A stretch of 64,000 bases of DNA, taken from NCBI GenBank assembly GCA_016432725.1, contig JACJDG010000001.1:124001-188000 (forward strand). The letters run 5' to 3'. This stretch comes from Streptomyces sp. DHE7-1. GTDB taxonomy: Bacteria > Actinomycetota > Actinomycetes > Streptomycetales > Streptomycetaceae. Shown piece after piece: positions 48,855-57,592 of this stretch (positions are counted from its first letter, which is position 1; each line of letters begins with the position of its first letter). Under the pieces are notes generated by a model. That model did no database searches and was not told where the DNA came from. It worked only from the letters and a program-made list of their open reading frames with translations. The translations under genes were made by a program, and so were the position numbers.

Positions 48855-49612
48855 CTAGAGGCCATCGCGCTCGACGAGCGAGCCGTCAGGGCCCAGAGAG
48901 AAGAAGCGCGGTGGGCCCATGGCGTCCACGGCCTTCTGTAGCGCCGCTTCCCGCTCCGCGGGATCAGGGCCGCACGGGTCCCGGACCCGGAAGCCGTGCA
49001 GTCGGATGCTATCCGTGTCGATGTCGTCCGGCTCGGCGTGGCCCTCCAGGACGAAGCCGCAGAGCGCGCGCAGTGCGTCTTCGCCCATTTCCAAGGGGTG
49101 GAACGGCAGTGGGTACGGCTCTTCGTCCTCGTCCGGCCAGGGGATGACGTCGGCCGGGCGGTCTCCGGACCAGTAGGGCAGTTCAAAGGAGAGTGGTTCG
49201 CCGATGTTCTCGATGATGCCGCTGTCCGGGGACAGGCTCAGAGAGCGGACGAGTCGGCCGTCCTCCCATACGGCGAAAGCGAGCCAGTCCACGCCGCTGT
49301 GCATGGCATGCAGCACGAGCCGCCGGCCAGCGCTCGACGCTACGAGGTGTTCCGGGAGTTGGGAAGGAAAGTCGATCATCACCCTCTGGTCGCCGATGAC
49401 CTCGACGCCGGGCCAGCTCGCCGAGTACGCCGTCCCCTCCGGGGGTATACGCCGTCCCAGAGAGTCGAGCCCTCGCTCTCCTCTATCTCCCAGCCCGGGT
49501 AGAGCAGCCGCATCATGCCGGCCGTGCGTGCGAGGTCTGCTGTGCCCGCTTCTCGCAGCAGCCCCGGTACCTCGCCGTCGGTGTACACCAGAAAGCCCGT
49601 CTTGGCTCCCAA
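48855..49612 (-). CDS. DUF6928 family protein, one frameshift
   Basis: About 252 residues. Starts with TTG at 49612 just after GGAGGGGC. The product begins LGAKTGFLVYTDGEVPGLLR, the DUF6928 signature, then LARTAGMMRLLYPGWEIEES. A base is missing in the G5 run 49441-49445, and it continues GTAYSASWPGVEVIGDQRVM, HAMHSGVDWLAFAVWEDGRL and SPDSGIIENIGEPLSFELPY to the end. The family is widespread in Streptomyces, cytoplasmic, with unknown role. It begins at the core of scar P1, as cargo would. Confidence 0.8.
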
Positions 49613-49705
49613 AGCCCCTCCCCAGGGTGTGGCCCACGTTGGCGATGCACAGTAGCCGCCCCACTGACAAAGCGAGATGACGAAGCCCGAGGGCCCCCGG
49701 CTGAG

Positions 49706-49860
49706 CCGTCTCTGGGCCGTTCGAGGCCGCTCAACAGTCGCAAATGACGACCAACGACGACCAATGACGACCACCAGGTGCACGACCCCGCCGCCCCTGA
49801 CCAGCAAAAACCCAGCTCACCAAGATCCACGGCAAGACCCAGGGCAAGAAGAAGTAAGCG
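49706..49860 (+). repeat. Att-like scar, KTQGKKK family copy K1
   Basis: TCTGGGCCGT and three CGACCAA-type arm units (49743-49772), then a core that reads as the end of a gene, AAGATCCACGGCAAGACCCA onward, coding KIHGKTQGKKK and stop. A second copy is at 51720-51870 and an arm-only copy at 55779-55860. Likely junctions of elements that integrate in the 3' end of a protein gene. Confidence 0.7.
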
Positions 49861-49974
49861 GTATTGATCAAGCCCCTGCCTGCGGTTTTGCCGCGAGCAG
49901 GGGCTTGTTGCTGCCTCTGGGCCGTCAGCCGGTTGATCGGGCCGTGCTCAGTGCTTCAGGAAGCCTGGCTCCGG

Positions 49975-50223
49975 CTATTCTCTCGCCTCTGCCCGGGCTC
50001 CCACATCGCGGAGGGCCGAGACGGCTGCCATCGCGTCTTCTTGGGGCACGTCGGCGAGGATGACGGTGGGAACCTGCGTCGCCAGAATCTTGCTACGCCA
50101 CAGGCTCAGCCCCGTCAGCCGACGCACGACCTGGACGACGTCCATCACGCGGACGCCAGGATTGGTGAGCACCACGTCATGAGGCACGTCGTCGCACACC
50201 AGCAAGAAGTAGTCGTCGGCCAT
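49975..50223 (-). CDS. Ribosomal protein L7/L12 C-terminal-domain-like protein
   Basis: 82 residues from the ATG at 50223 (MADDYFLLVCDD). The sequence VVLTNPGVRVMDVVQVVRRL, GLSLWRSKILATQVPTVILA and DVPQEDAMAAVSALRDVGAR has the beta-alpha-alpha-beta-alpha-beta order of the L12 C-terminal / ClpS-like fold. It is a stand-alone copy far from ribosomal genes, known in Streptomyces as a bL12-like orphan. It could act as an adaptor. An upstream Met would add a basic leader and is less likely. Confidence 0.75.
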   Translation of the reverse strand: MADDYFLLVCDDVPHDVVLTNPGVRVMDVVQVVRRLTGLSLWRSKILATQVPTVILADVPQEDAMAAVSALRDVGARAEARE

Positions 50224-50280
50224 TGCTCTCCCCGCCCTTCTCCGGTCCGGAGCGTACGAGCCCTCAACCGTCATGTCGCA

Positions 50281-50770
50281 TCCTTTGGGCGGCGTTGAAG
50301 ACAGCGCCCACGGCCTTGCGGGTCCGCTCCTGGCTTGACGGCATGAGGTGCGCGTACACGCGGAGCGTCAGCCCTGGGTCCGAGTGGCCGAGGTACTAGG
50401 CGAGGGCCTTGATGTTCTCTCCCGCGTCCAGGAGCACCGAGGCGTAGAAGTGGCGCAGCGCGTGCATGCCGTTCTCGGTGACTCGGCGTACGACCCGCCC
50501 GGCTTCCGCTTGGGAATCACGCCGGCCGAGGCGAGAGCCCGCTTCCACGCCTCTTCGTTGAGCGACGTATGCCAGACGTGCCCGCCACGCGGCGCGGTGA
50601 AGATCAGCCGCTTGGTCACCGGTAGACCGTCCGCCACCTTCCACGGCAACCATCCGCCCGACCCCCGCGACTGCGGCTGGAGCAGCAGTGCGGTGCGCAG
50701 ACTCCATGCTGGTCAGCGCGAGTGTGCCCCTGGCCCTGACTACTGGGGCTGGCATTGGGCGTCGACAGAG
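50281..50770 (-). pseudogene. Decayed C-terminal part of a tyrosine integrase
   Basis: The minus strand reads GLPVTKRLIFTAPRGGHVW, TSLNEEAWKRALASAGVIP, then in another frame GMHALRHFYASVLLDAGENI (HxxR motif). A TAG replaces Glu at about 50398, then YLGHSDPGLTLRVYAHLMPS carries the GH and catalytic Tyr. A frameshift plus nonsense codon make it inactive. Type and position next to scars K1 and K2 suggest it was the integrase of one of the elements. Confidence 0.85.
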
Positions 50771-50805
50771 CCAGGAGATAAGCTCCGTAAAGCTAGCCAG
50801 CGCGT

Positions 50806-51450
50806 TCAATCGGTTTCTCTCACGTAACAGCCTGAATATTTCCTGGAGGAGGTGAACTTGGGTAGATCATTGCGGAAAAAATAGAGCCCTCGTTGATCTC
50901 CATTTCGGATTTCATCGACGGCTTTTTTTGACATTGTCAAGCAGAACTTCTTGGTCAGTTTTCGATTCCCTGTCAGGCTCAACTGAAGAGACCCCTCGTA
51001 CCGCCCGGGCTGGAAGCTCCAGCTATCGTCCAAGAACATGAATGTCGGCTGCTGAGGTTTGTCTTGACTAACGATGAACGGGGCAGGATCGCCCGCCCAG
51101 TCATAGTTGATCTGCTGCGAAGCGAAGTCGAACTTCGCCGTAGCATTCTCGCTCCAGTAAAATTTCGGTCTCTTTTCAGTCGACATCGAGCCGGTGGGAG
51201 TCAGTTGAAAAAGCACGTCATGGATTACCTCGATATCCTGGGTCTTGAACCTGGTGGCCATTGTCGGCTGAAAATAGATCAAGGTCCCCTTGTCTCTTGG
51301 TCCGATGCGAATCAGATGAGGAAGCGTTACATCGATTTTCGGCTTCTTGTGAAGTTCAGCAAGGTTATACAGTGAAATGATTAGGGCGGCGACAGCGGCG
51401 CCGGTAGCCACCCACTTGTGCACGGCGTCGAAACGACTTCTTCGGAGCAT
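50806..51450 (-). CDS. Membrane-anchored protein of unusual, AT-richer composition
   Basis: 214 residues from the ATG at 51450. A short basic N-terminus, one transmembrane helix (VATGAAVAALIISLYNL, residues about 15-31), then a polar beta-rich domain (KGTLIYFQPTMATRF, EVIHDVLFQLTPTGSM, RYEGSLQLSLTGNRK). Codon use is clearly less GC-rich than in neighbours (many A/T third positions), indicating recent transfer. No family recognised. It probably faces the outside or acts as a membrane sensor. Confidence 0.75.
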   Translation of the reverse strand: MLRRSRFDAVHKWVATGAAVAALIISLYNLAELHKKPKIDVTLPHLIRIGPRDKGTLIYFQPTMATRFKTQDIEVIHDVLFQLTPTGSMSTEKRPKFYWSENATAKFDFASQQINYDWAGDPAPFIVSQDKPQQPTFMFLDDSWSFQPGRYEGSLQLSLTGNRKLTKKFCLTMSKKAVDEIRNGDQRGLYFFRNDLPKFTSSRKYSGCYVRETD

Positions 51451-51719
51451 CGTCGCTCCCTCACCACTGTCGACCACGGTCTTACTCTGGCCCGTGGTCG
51501 CAGTCCTTAGCTCGCTCCTTGCTCCATATGGCGGCGGAGTGAACGCCCAGCGAGGGCCCTCACTTACCTCGGAACCACGCCCATAGCCTCAACTCGGCCA
51601 CGAGCGGCCGCGGCTGCGCGCTCCCACAAGCAGTCGACTGGAGGCGCTGCGGGCTCAAGCACGGCCGCGAACGAGGCAGCTGCCGATTAGCTCGTAGGCT
51701 TGGCTGACGGGTCGTTGTT

Positions 51720-51870
51720 TGGGCCGTCCCTGGGCCGTCCGAGTCCGCTCGACGGTGGCCAATGACGACCAATGACGACCACCAGGCGCACGAGCCCACC
51801 GCCTCTGAGCAGCGAGAACGCAGGTCGGCAAGATCTCCGGCAAGACCCAGGGCACGAAGAAGTGAGCGCG
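51720..51870 (+). repeat. Att-like scar, KTQGKKK family copy K2
   Basis: Same architecture as 49706-49860: CAATGACGACC arm units at 51760-51781, core AAGATCTCCGGCAAGACCCA ending in KISGKTQGTKK and stop. Confidence 0.7.
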
Positions 51871-51921
51871 CGCGAGCAACTCTTGCCCACGACGAATTTC
51901 ACTGGGCGAGTGGGATCATCC

Positions 51922-52209
51922 ATGGATGGCAGACATACGGCTCCCCGCGATTGGACTCTTCAGCAGATCCGCGATGTCTCGGGGGACCAAGAAGCTGCCG
52001 CCCTGGACTCCGATCGGCCAGTGCGCTGGGTCAACGTCGGCGAGGCCCACGAGATGTCACATCCGGAGATCGTTCTCGGGTTCCACAGCCTGTGTCTCGT
52101 GAAGCTTGTCGATGACGACGACTGGTACATGGGCAGCCTGTACGACGACGGCAGGATCGACTGCTGGACCGCCTACGGCGACCTGTACGAGGCGCTACGG
52201 GGCCTCTGA
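51922..52209 (+). CDS. Small acidic hypothetical protein
   Basis: 95 residues from the ATG at 51922. Reads DWTLQQIRDVSGDQEAAALD, VRWVNVGEAHEMSHPEIVLG and VKLVDDDDWYMGSLYDDGRI. Acidic, one compact domain, no membrane segment. It is the only gene between scars K2 and P2 and so behaves as a cargo unit. An immunity or anti-restriction role is possible from size and charge, but nothing proves it. Confidence 0.65.
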   Translation: MDGRHTAPRDWTLQQIRDVSGDQEAAALDSDRPVRWVNVGEAHEMSHPEIVLGFHSLCLVKLVDDDDWYMGSLYDDGRIDCWTAYGDLYEALRGL

Positions 52210-52235
52210 AGCCCTGCTCCGTGTGCGCGGCGGGC

Positions 52236-52370
52236 TGAGTGTCTAACTGCGTGACAACCACGGCGCACAACCGCGAACGCCCGCGTACGCCCACGCACCA
52301 TCAGCGCAGGTGAGAGGCGCGCCAGCCCAAGGACAGCGACCGTCCTGAGTTGCTTCGGGACGAATAGGTC
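52236..52370 (+). repeat. Att-like scar, tRNA-Pro family copy P2
   Basis: Arm GTGTCTAACTGCGTGACAA at 52239, core AGTTGCTTCGGGACGAATAG near 52348-52367. Compare P1, P3 and P4. Confidence 0.75.
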
Positions 52371-52482
52371 ATGCGCCAAATCCCGCCACCCTGACAGTGA
52401 ACTACCAGGCCAGAGCCCTGCCCTGGTGTTGATCAGGGATACACCATGCTCAGCCGCCTTAAAGCCCATTAGGATCACGAGC

Positions 52483-53163
52483 ATGGCAGGCCATCACTCA
52501 GAGCGTCCCCACGACCACGCACGTGCTCTCGCCCAGCGGATCCGAGCGTTGCGGGAGGACTGCGGGTGGACGCGTGAACGGCTCGCCAAGGAGGCTGGCA
52601 TCGCCCTCGGAACGCTTGCCCGTCTGGAGAGTGAGGGAGCGATCCAGCCAAGCTTTTTCACCATCGGAGCGGTTGCAGAAGCTCTTACAGTCTCGCTCGA
52701 TGAGCTTTTCAGGGAGACCAGGGGGACTCCCGGCCTCTGGTCCGCTGGGTACGAAGGCCGTGACATCGACTCCTTCGTCACCTCGCTCCGCAACAGCCGT
52801 ATCGAAGTCGTGGCAGACGTACGGCTTACGCCGATCAGCCGAAAGAAGGGCTTCAGCAAGACCCGCCTCGGGGAGGCACTTGCCGAGGCCGGCATCGAGT
52901 ACACGCACCTAAGGAGTCTGGGAAATCCCAAGGACAACCGGGCCCCATTCTGGGACGGCCGGCTCGACGTGGGCCGAGCCCGGTTTCGCGGAGTACTCCG
53001 GTCCGAGGAGGCGCAGACCGATCTTGAGCGCCTCACGGAGCATGCCCGTCAGTCGAGGGTCGCGGTCCTGTGCTTCGAGAAGGACGAGAGCCGCTGCCAC
53101 CGGCAGGTGGTTCTCGACATGGTCTGCGAACGGGCCGCGGTGCCCGTCGTGCCCCTGGCCTGA
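52483..53163 (+). CDS. XRE-type HTH fused to a DUF488 domain
   Basis: 226 residues from the ATG at 52483. Residues about 10-70 are a Cro/XRE helix-turn-helix (LAQRIRALREDCGWTRERLA, GIALGTLARLESEGAIQPSF). Residues 85-226 are DUF488 (TPGLWSAGYEGRDIDSFVTS, VVADVRLTPISRKKGFSKT, ESRCHRQVVLDMV, with the Cys-His-Arg that marks the family). DUF488 is of unknown biochemistry, possibly a nuclease or RNA-modifying fold. It is followed after 85 bases by a gene of a family commonly paired with it. Confidence 0.85.
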   Translation: MAGHHSERPHDHARALAQRIRALREDCGWTRERLAKEAGIALGTLARLESEGAIQPSFFTIGAVAEALTVSLDELFRETRGTPGLWSAGYEGRDIDSFVTSLRNSRIEVVADVRLTPISRKKGFSKTRLGEALAEAGIEYTHLRSLGNPKDNRAPFWDGRLDVGRARFRGVLRSEEAQTDLERLTEHARQSRVAVLCFEKDESRCHRQVVLDMVCERAAVPVVPLA

Positions 53164-53248
53164 CTTCATTCCTGATTCCTGTACGCGCTCTTGCCCCTGG
53201 TGCATACCTCCTCTCCAATCAGGTCGGGAGATCAGTGGAGGGGCAACC

Positions 53249-54067
53249 ATGGGATCGGCAAAGTGGCAACGCGCGCGGATCATGATCACGGTCAAGACCT
53301 ATCCGGAACTGTCTGCGAAGTACCACGAGACGAGTTGCGTGGCTGGCATACGGCTCGACCAGGGGGCGCCTCAGCATGTGCGGCTCTTCCCGGTTCCGTT
53401 CCGGTTGCTTGACGAAGAAAGCCAGTTCGCCAAGTACACGATCGTCGAGGTCGACGTGCAGCGGCACCATGGGGACCGCCGTCCCGAGAGCTTGCGCCCT
53501 AATCTGCAGACTCTCAAGGTCATCGAGCGTCTCGGAACAGCGGACGGCTGGCGTGAACGCTTTTCGCACGTTGAGCCGCTCGTGGCGCCGTCCCTGTGCT
53601 CCATAAGGCGGGACCAGGAGGTGCGGGGTACGTCGCTCGGTGTCTTCCGCCCGGCGGAGTTCACTGGCTTCCGCCTCGTCCCTGCCGAGCCCTGGCCCGC
53701 TTCGAAGGCCGCCCTGGCATATCAGATGGATCTACTTGCGCAGGACCTTCGCCAACTGGAATGGGTGCCGCTTGAGTTTCGGTACAGCTTCCGATGTACG
53801 GATCAGGAGTGCGGTGGTCATGACATGGGGCTGAGGGACTGGGAGGCTGGCGAGTCTTACCGTAAGTTCCTTCGTCAGTACGGGAAGGACGAGGTGGAGG
53901 AAAAGCTTCGCGAGCGCTGGTTCGATCGGATGGTCACTCGGGAGAGGGCCGTGCACTGCTTCGTGGGGAACGTAGCAGCTCGTCCTAAGACTTTTCTGCT
54001 GCTGGGCCTCTTCTACCCACGACGGGATGTGGTCGAAAACTTCCAGGAGAGTCTGTTCGACCTATGA
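53249..54067 (+). CDS. Partner protein of the DUF488 gene
   Basis: 272 residues from the ATG at 53249 with GGAGGGGC upstream. Reads IMITVKTYPELSAKYHETSC, RLFPVPFRLLDEESQFAKYT, then a distinctive segment FRYSFRCTDQECGGHDMGLR followed by DWEAGESYRKF, with CxxxxC and GH that may bind metal, and FVGNVAARPKTFLLLGLFYP near the end. I recall this family next to DUF488 genes in many bacteria; its activity is unknown. Soluble. Confidence 0.75.
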   Translation: MGSAKWQRARIMITVKTYPELSAKYHETSCVAGIRLDQGAPQHVRLFPVPFRLLDEESQFAKYTIVEVDVQRHHGDRRPESLRPNLQTLKVIERLGTADGWRERFSHVEPLVAPSLCSIRRDQEVRGTSLGVFRPAEFTGFRLVPAEPWPASKAALAYQMDLLAQDLRQLEWVPLEFRYSFRCTDQECGGHDMGLRDWEAGESYRKFLRQYGKDEVEEKLRERWFDRMVTRERAVHCFVGNVAARPKTFLLLGLFYPRRDVVENFQESLFDL

Positions 54068-54170
54068 GGCGATTACGGAGCGCGCGGTCCCGGGAGCCAT
54101 CTCCGCTGTGGTGTGCTCCAGGTCAACCACCAGACCATCGTGCCAGCGAGCGCACGTAGTTGCGCAGTTG

Positions 54171-54213
54171 TGTGACATCCACGAGTGACATCAGCGGCTC
54201 CGGACGTCAGCAC
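54171..54213 (+). repeat. Dispersed TGACATC repeat, family D copy 5
   Basis: Two TGACATC units followed by CGGCTCCGGACGTCAGCAC; closest to 38847-38888. Confidence 0.6.
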
Positions 54214-54299
54214 TCCTAGGCGGTCTCGCATACCCAGGATGGCCGGGCAGCTCCCCAGTAACACTGGAGAGCGAACGAACTTGTAAAGCGTCGCTCAGC

Positions 54300-54637
54300 C
54301 CTGCCAGTTCAAGGCGAGGCGGAGAAGCCGGCGGACTGGTCGAGGTGAAACGGTGAGCCCGGACGAGTGGGAACCCAACCTTGCCGTAGGGCGGCCCCGA
54401 TGGCGTCGGCGACATCGGAGGACAGTACCGCATTGCCCGGACGTCCAAGCCAGTTGCCAGTGTGGGGTGATTCGTGGTGACGATGAGAGTCGTCCCCGGG
54501 TGAACCGCATGCTCCACGGCGTAAGTGCACGGTGACCAGCAGAGGGCCTGGCCGTAGGTGGGCCTGCGCCGCAGGCGCCAGCGATAGCTTGTGCCGTCCA
54601 CGACTATGCGGCGCGCTCTCATACGGCCCAGTGCCAT
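54300..54637 (-). pseudogene. Small conserved protein, frameshifted copy 1
   Basis: ATG at 54637 with AAGGGG upstream. Reads RRIVVDGTSYRWRLRRRPTY, SPCTYAVEHAVHPGTTLIVT, then shifts and ends GWVPTRPGSPFHLDQSAGF. A paralogue with its own defects lies at 58639-58987. The family is common in Streptomyces, about 110 residues, soluble, function unknown. Confidence 0.65.
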
Positions 54638-54835
54638 GTCTGTACCCCTTCAATGGCGGGATGCTAGCGGGCCCAGCCCACGGAAAGGCCCGGTGCCATG
54701 GCAGGGCCGTCCGAGGTCCGTCGACGCCAACCGACGACGACAGAAGTCCACGGCGCGAGATCGTCTATGAGATTCCCGATCAACCGGTCGCTCCAGATCG
54801 CCTCGGGTGCTGACTCATCTGGGCAGGATGCGTGC

Positions 54836-55288
54836 ATGGCATCGGAGTGGATTCCCGCTGTGGTCACCGGAGTCTCAGGAGCCCTCGGAGTCACCTTCAC
54901 GTGGCTCGCCGGAGCGCAAGGTAGAGCACACGCAGAGCGCATGGTGGCGCAGTCACGAGAAGCCGAGCAGCACACCTATCTACGAAGGGAACGGCGTGAT
55001 GCCTACTTCGAAGCACTCCGCGTGGCCGTCCTCGATGTGCGCCGCCTGCGGTACGAACGGTCCGGCAAGACCGAGAAGCTTCGAGAAGTCGAGCAGTACT
55101 GGACGAAGACCAAACGCATCGAGATGAGCATGGAGGCCCTCATCGCTCTGCACGCGTTCGGCAGCGAGGAGGCCCGCCACTTCGCTGAGGGATGGCGGGT
55201 GGCCACAGAGGCCCACGACTTGGACACGATGCAGCGGCTTGTCAGGCAGTTCGGAGAACTCATGCGGACTGAGCTCCAAGAAGGCTAA
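54836..55288 (+). CDS. Membrane-anchored coiled-coil protein
   Basis: 150 residues from the ATG at 54836. One N-terminal transmembrane helix (VVTGVSGALGVTFTWLAGAQ), then a long charged helical region (REAEQHTYLRRERRDAYFEA, RRLRYERSGKTEKLREVEQY) to the end. Same layout as 56787-57269, although the sequences differ. Probably anchored with the helix facing the cytoplasm. Function unknown. Confidence 0.75.
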   Translation: MASEWIPAVVTGVSGALGVTFTWLAGAQGRAHAERMVAQSREAEQHTYLRRERRDAYFEALRVAVLDVRRLRYERSGKTEKLREVEQYWTKTKRIEMSMEALIALHAFGSEEARHFAEGWRVATEAHDLDTMQRLVRQFGELMRTELQEG

Positions 55289-55469
55289 CCAGGGATACCC
55301 CGGCGAGGGAGGCCCAGCCACGGCCTGTCGAATGTGTGTCGAAGGGAATCCTTGGAGCTGGTCGAGCAACGAAAGTGCGCAGGTCAGATGCCATCTAGGC
55401 CTCTACTAGCCTTGTGCCTTCTAAGCGCCGACCCGCCCCCGGCGTCATGATCTGGCAACGGATGAGTAC

Positions 55470-55769
55470 GTGACGCCTACGGGCCCTGAGGCGCCGGCCA
55501 GAGACATGGTGCGGCGGAGCTGGGCGGCGACCGTCGCCGCCCTGCCCGTGGGGCCCCGGATCACCGGGAAGGTCGTGAGCCGTCAGCTGTTCGGGATCTT
55601 CATACGTATAGAAGGTGGGCCCGATGCCTTGGGGCTGGCTGAGATCACAGCCATGCCGCTCGGGGTGGGGCTGCCTGCCCTTGGGGCCGCCGTCCCGGGC
55701 GTCGTCTACTGGCTCGACGCACGCAACCACCGGGTGAGGGTCCGGCTCGATGAGTGGCAGGCGGACTAA
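55470..55769 (+). CDS. S1-like RNA-binding domain protein
   Basis: 99 residues from the GTG at 55470. The core GPRITGKVVSRQLFGIFIRI, DALGLAEITAMP and GAAVPGVVYWLDARNHRVRV follows the five-stranded S1 domain pattern, with the aromatic residues that contact RNA in FGIF. The N-terminal 30 residues are helical. A stand-alone S1 domain of this size could bind RNA or act as an immunity-like protein. It precedes the arm-only scar K3. Confidence 0.75.
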   Translation: MTPTGPEAPARDMVRRSWAATVAALPVGPRITGKVVSRQLFGIFIRIEGGPDALGLAEITAMPLGVGLPALGAAVPGVVYWLDARNHRVRVRLDEWQAD

Positions 55770-55778
55770 CGAGTGATC

Positions 55779-55860
55779 GTTCCTGGGCCGTCTCTGGGCC
55801 GTGCGAGGGTGGCCGAGGCCGACCAACGGCGACCGACACTGACAGGCGAGCCGCCGTCGC
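55779..55860 (+). repeat. Att-like arm, KTQGKKK family copy K3 without core
   Basis: TCTCTGGGCCGT and CCGACCAACGGCGACC units as in K1 and K2, but the KTQGKKK core is not found downstream. Confidence 0.5.
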
Positions 55861-56071
55861 CATCAGTGAAACCCCAGGTCAGAGACGCCCAGCCATGCGC
55901 GTTTCCGCACAGGGGTGGCGGTACGGCAAGATGGGGTGTTTCTCTCCACGCCCGTTCCGATCGCCTGCGACACCCCGCATCTCAACAGCAGGCTCGGGCC
56001 CATCGAGTGATTGTGAGCATTCAGCCAGCAGGGTACGTTCGCACGGACCGGTACGACACACAGGGGGCGGG

Positions 56072-56497
56072 ATGTCTGCATATGGCCGCGACGGCAGCGA
56101 GTGGGACTGCCTGGTGGACTCAGGGCGCGAGTTCCTCGTTGAGCGGGCGAAGTTGGGCAGGCTCACTTCGTACACCGAGCTCAACGTCACTTTGGCCACG
56201 CGAACTGGCTGTCGACCCTTCGACTTTGAGCGTGCCGACGAGCGAGCGGCTATGGGACATCTGCTCGGTCTGATCGTGGAACGAGACCAGCGGATCGCGC
56301 CCTCTGATCCCCCGCTGATGCTGTCGGCTCTCGTCAACTACCTGACCGCCAACGATGCCGGCCCCGGCTTCTACCAGCTCGCCAAGGAGCTTCAACTCCT
56401 CCCCATGAGTGCGTCGAAGGAGGAGAAGGACAGCTTCTGGATCAGGCAGGTACGACGACTTTACGAGCGCCACGGGGCAAGGCCGTCCCTGGCCTGA
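56072..56497 (+). CDS. Conserved hypothetical soluble protein
   Basis: 141 residues from the ATG at 56072 with GGGGGCGG upstream. Helical, reads WDCLVDSGREFLVERAKLGR, SYTELNVTLATRTGCRPFDF, HLLGLIVERDQRIAPSDPPL, NAGPGFYQLAKELQL-like segments. I recall similar proteins as Streptomyces hypotheticals. The only gene between K3 and P3, hence a likely cargo unit. No motif points to an activity. Confidence 0.7.
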   Translation: MSAYGRDGSEWDCLVDSGREFLVERAKLGRLTSYTELNVTLATRTGCRPFDFERADERAAMGHLLGLIVERDQRIAPSDPPLMLSALVNYLTANDAGPGFYQLAKELQLLPMSASKEEKDSFWIRQVRRLYERHGARPSLA

Positions 56498-56507
56498 GCA
56501 GCACCCC

Positions 56508-56641
56508 TGAGTGTCTAACTGAGCGACAATGCCGACGAACACCGGCGGACGAGCGTGAACGTCGGCGGATCAACGACACAGGTAAGACACGCGGTGGTCC
56601 AAGGCAGCCCCCCGTCCAAGTTGCTTCGGGACGAAGAGGTC
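56508..56641 (+). repeat. Att-like scar, tRNA-Pro family copy P3
   Basis: Arm GAGTGTCTAACTGAGCGACA at 56509; core AAGTTGCTTCGGGACGAAGA at 56618-56637, the best match to the tRNA-Pro(CGG) anticodon arm. Confidence 0.75.
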
Positions 56642-56786
56642 TCCGTTCCAAGGAGCGGTGGGAGCGGGCGGTGTACCCGAGTGTGCGCACCGGAGCGCCG
56701 GGGGCGTCCACTCCAGGCGCAAACTCCCTGCGTCTGCAGGGGCAGCCATGCGCATGTTCGGCTGGTCCTGCGGCCAATAACACAAC

Positions 56787-57269
56787 GTGGACAACAGCCT
56801 GTGGTCAGTGATCATCAGTACGAGCGGAGTGCTCGCTGGAGTTGTACTTGGCTCATGGACAACAGCCTTGCGAGAAAGAGGTCACAGAGCCCGCGAACGA
56901 AATCAGCAAACACTCGACGCTGAGAAAGATCTCTACGCGGCCTTTCTGATGGTGGTGGCCGAGGTGCAGCCAGCTACCAAGTCTATGGTGAGCCGGCATC
57001 TTCGGGGTGATCACGAAGGCGTGCTGCGAGCAATCGATCATTACCTTACAAACCGTCAAGAGCTGCGACGGCACGTAGCTCAGATACAACTATTAGCAAC
57101 TGAAGAACTGGTGCCCCACGCGCAACAAGTGCTTGCCATGGCTGAGCAGATATGCGGTGGGGTCATCTTTGGGGCGAGTGAGGACGATCTTGAGGCCGCG
57201 TTTAGCTGGTTGACACAAGGCGCCGACGGTTTCCGGATCGAGGCGAAGCGGAGATTGGCCGCTGGCTGA
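56787..57269 (+). CDS. Membrane-anchored coiled-coil protein, AT-richer
   Basis: 160 residues from the GTG at 56787. One transmembrane helix at the start (LWSVIISTSGVLAGVVLGSW), then a charged helical region (RERGHRARERNQQTLDAEKD, NRQELRRHVAQIQLLATEEL). Same architecture as 54836-55288. Codon use is less GC-rich than neighbours, suggesting transfer. It follows scar P3 and is cargo-like. Confidence 0.75.
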   Translation: MDNSLWSVIISTSGVLAGVVLGSWTTALRERGHRARERNQQTLDAEKDLYAAFLMVVAEVQPATKSMVSRHLRGDHEGVLRAIDHYLTNRQELRRHVAQIQLLATEELVPHAQQVLAMAEQICGGVIFGASEDDLEAAFSWLTQGADGFRIEAKRRLAAG

Positions 57270-57592
57270 CAGGACGTGAAGCGGTCGAGGCGATCACCGA
57301 TCCACGAACACGGCCGGCCCCGCCTCCTAGTCCGCCCGGCACCCGAGACTCGCGTCGCGTGCAGCTCGTATCCCATACTCGCGATCATGCAATAAGGCCT
57401 GGCAAGCCGTGCCAGATCGTGCGGGGAACCATGGGGAACACCGGACACCAAGTCAGCGGCCAGTGAGGCGTCGCAGCTGCTCCCTCGCAGGTCAGCGCAA
57501 CCACTAGCCCTGGAAGCCCCAAGCTTCCCAAGCTGAGGTTCCCCTCGTGAAGACGGGTCTTGCTGTCAGACCTGCGCTGTACGGTCCGCTCC

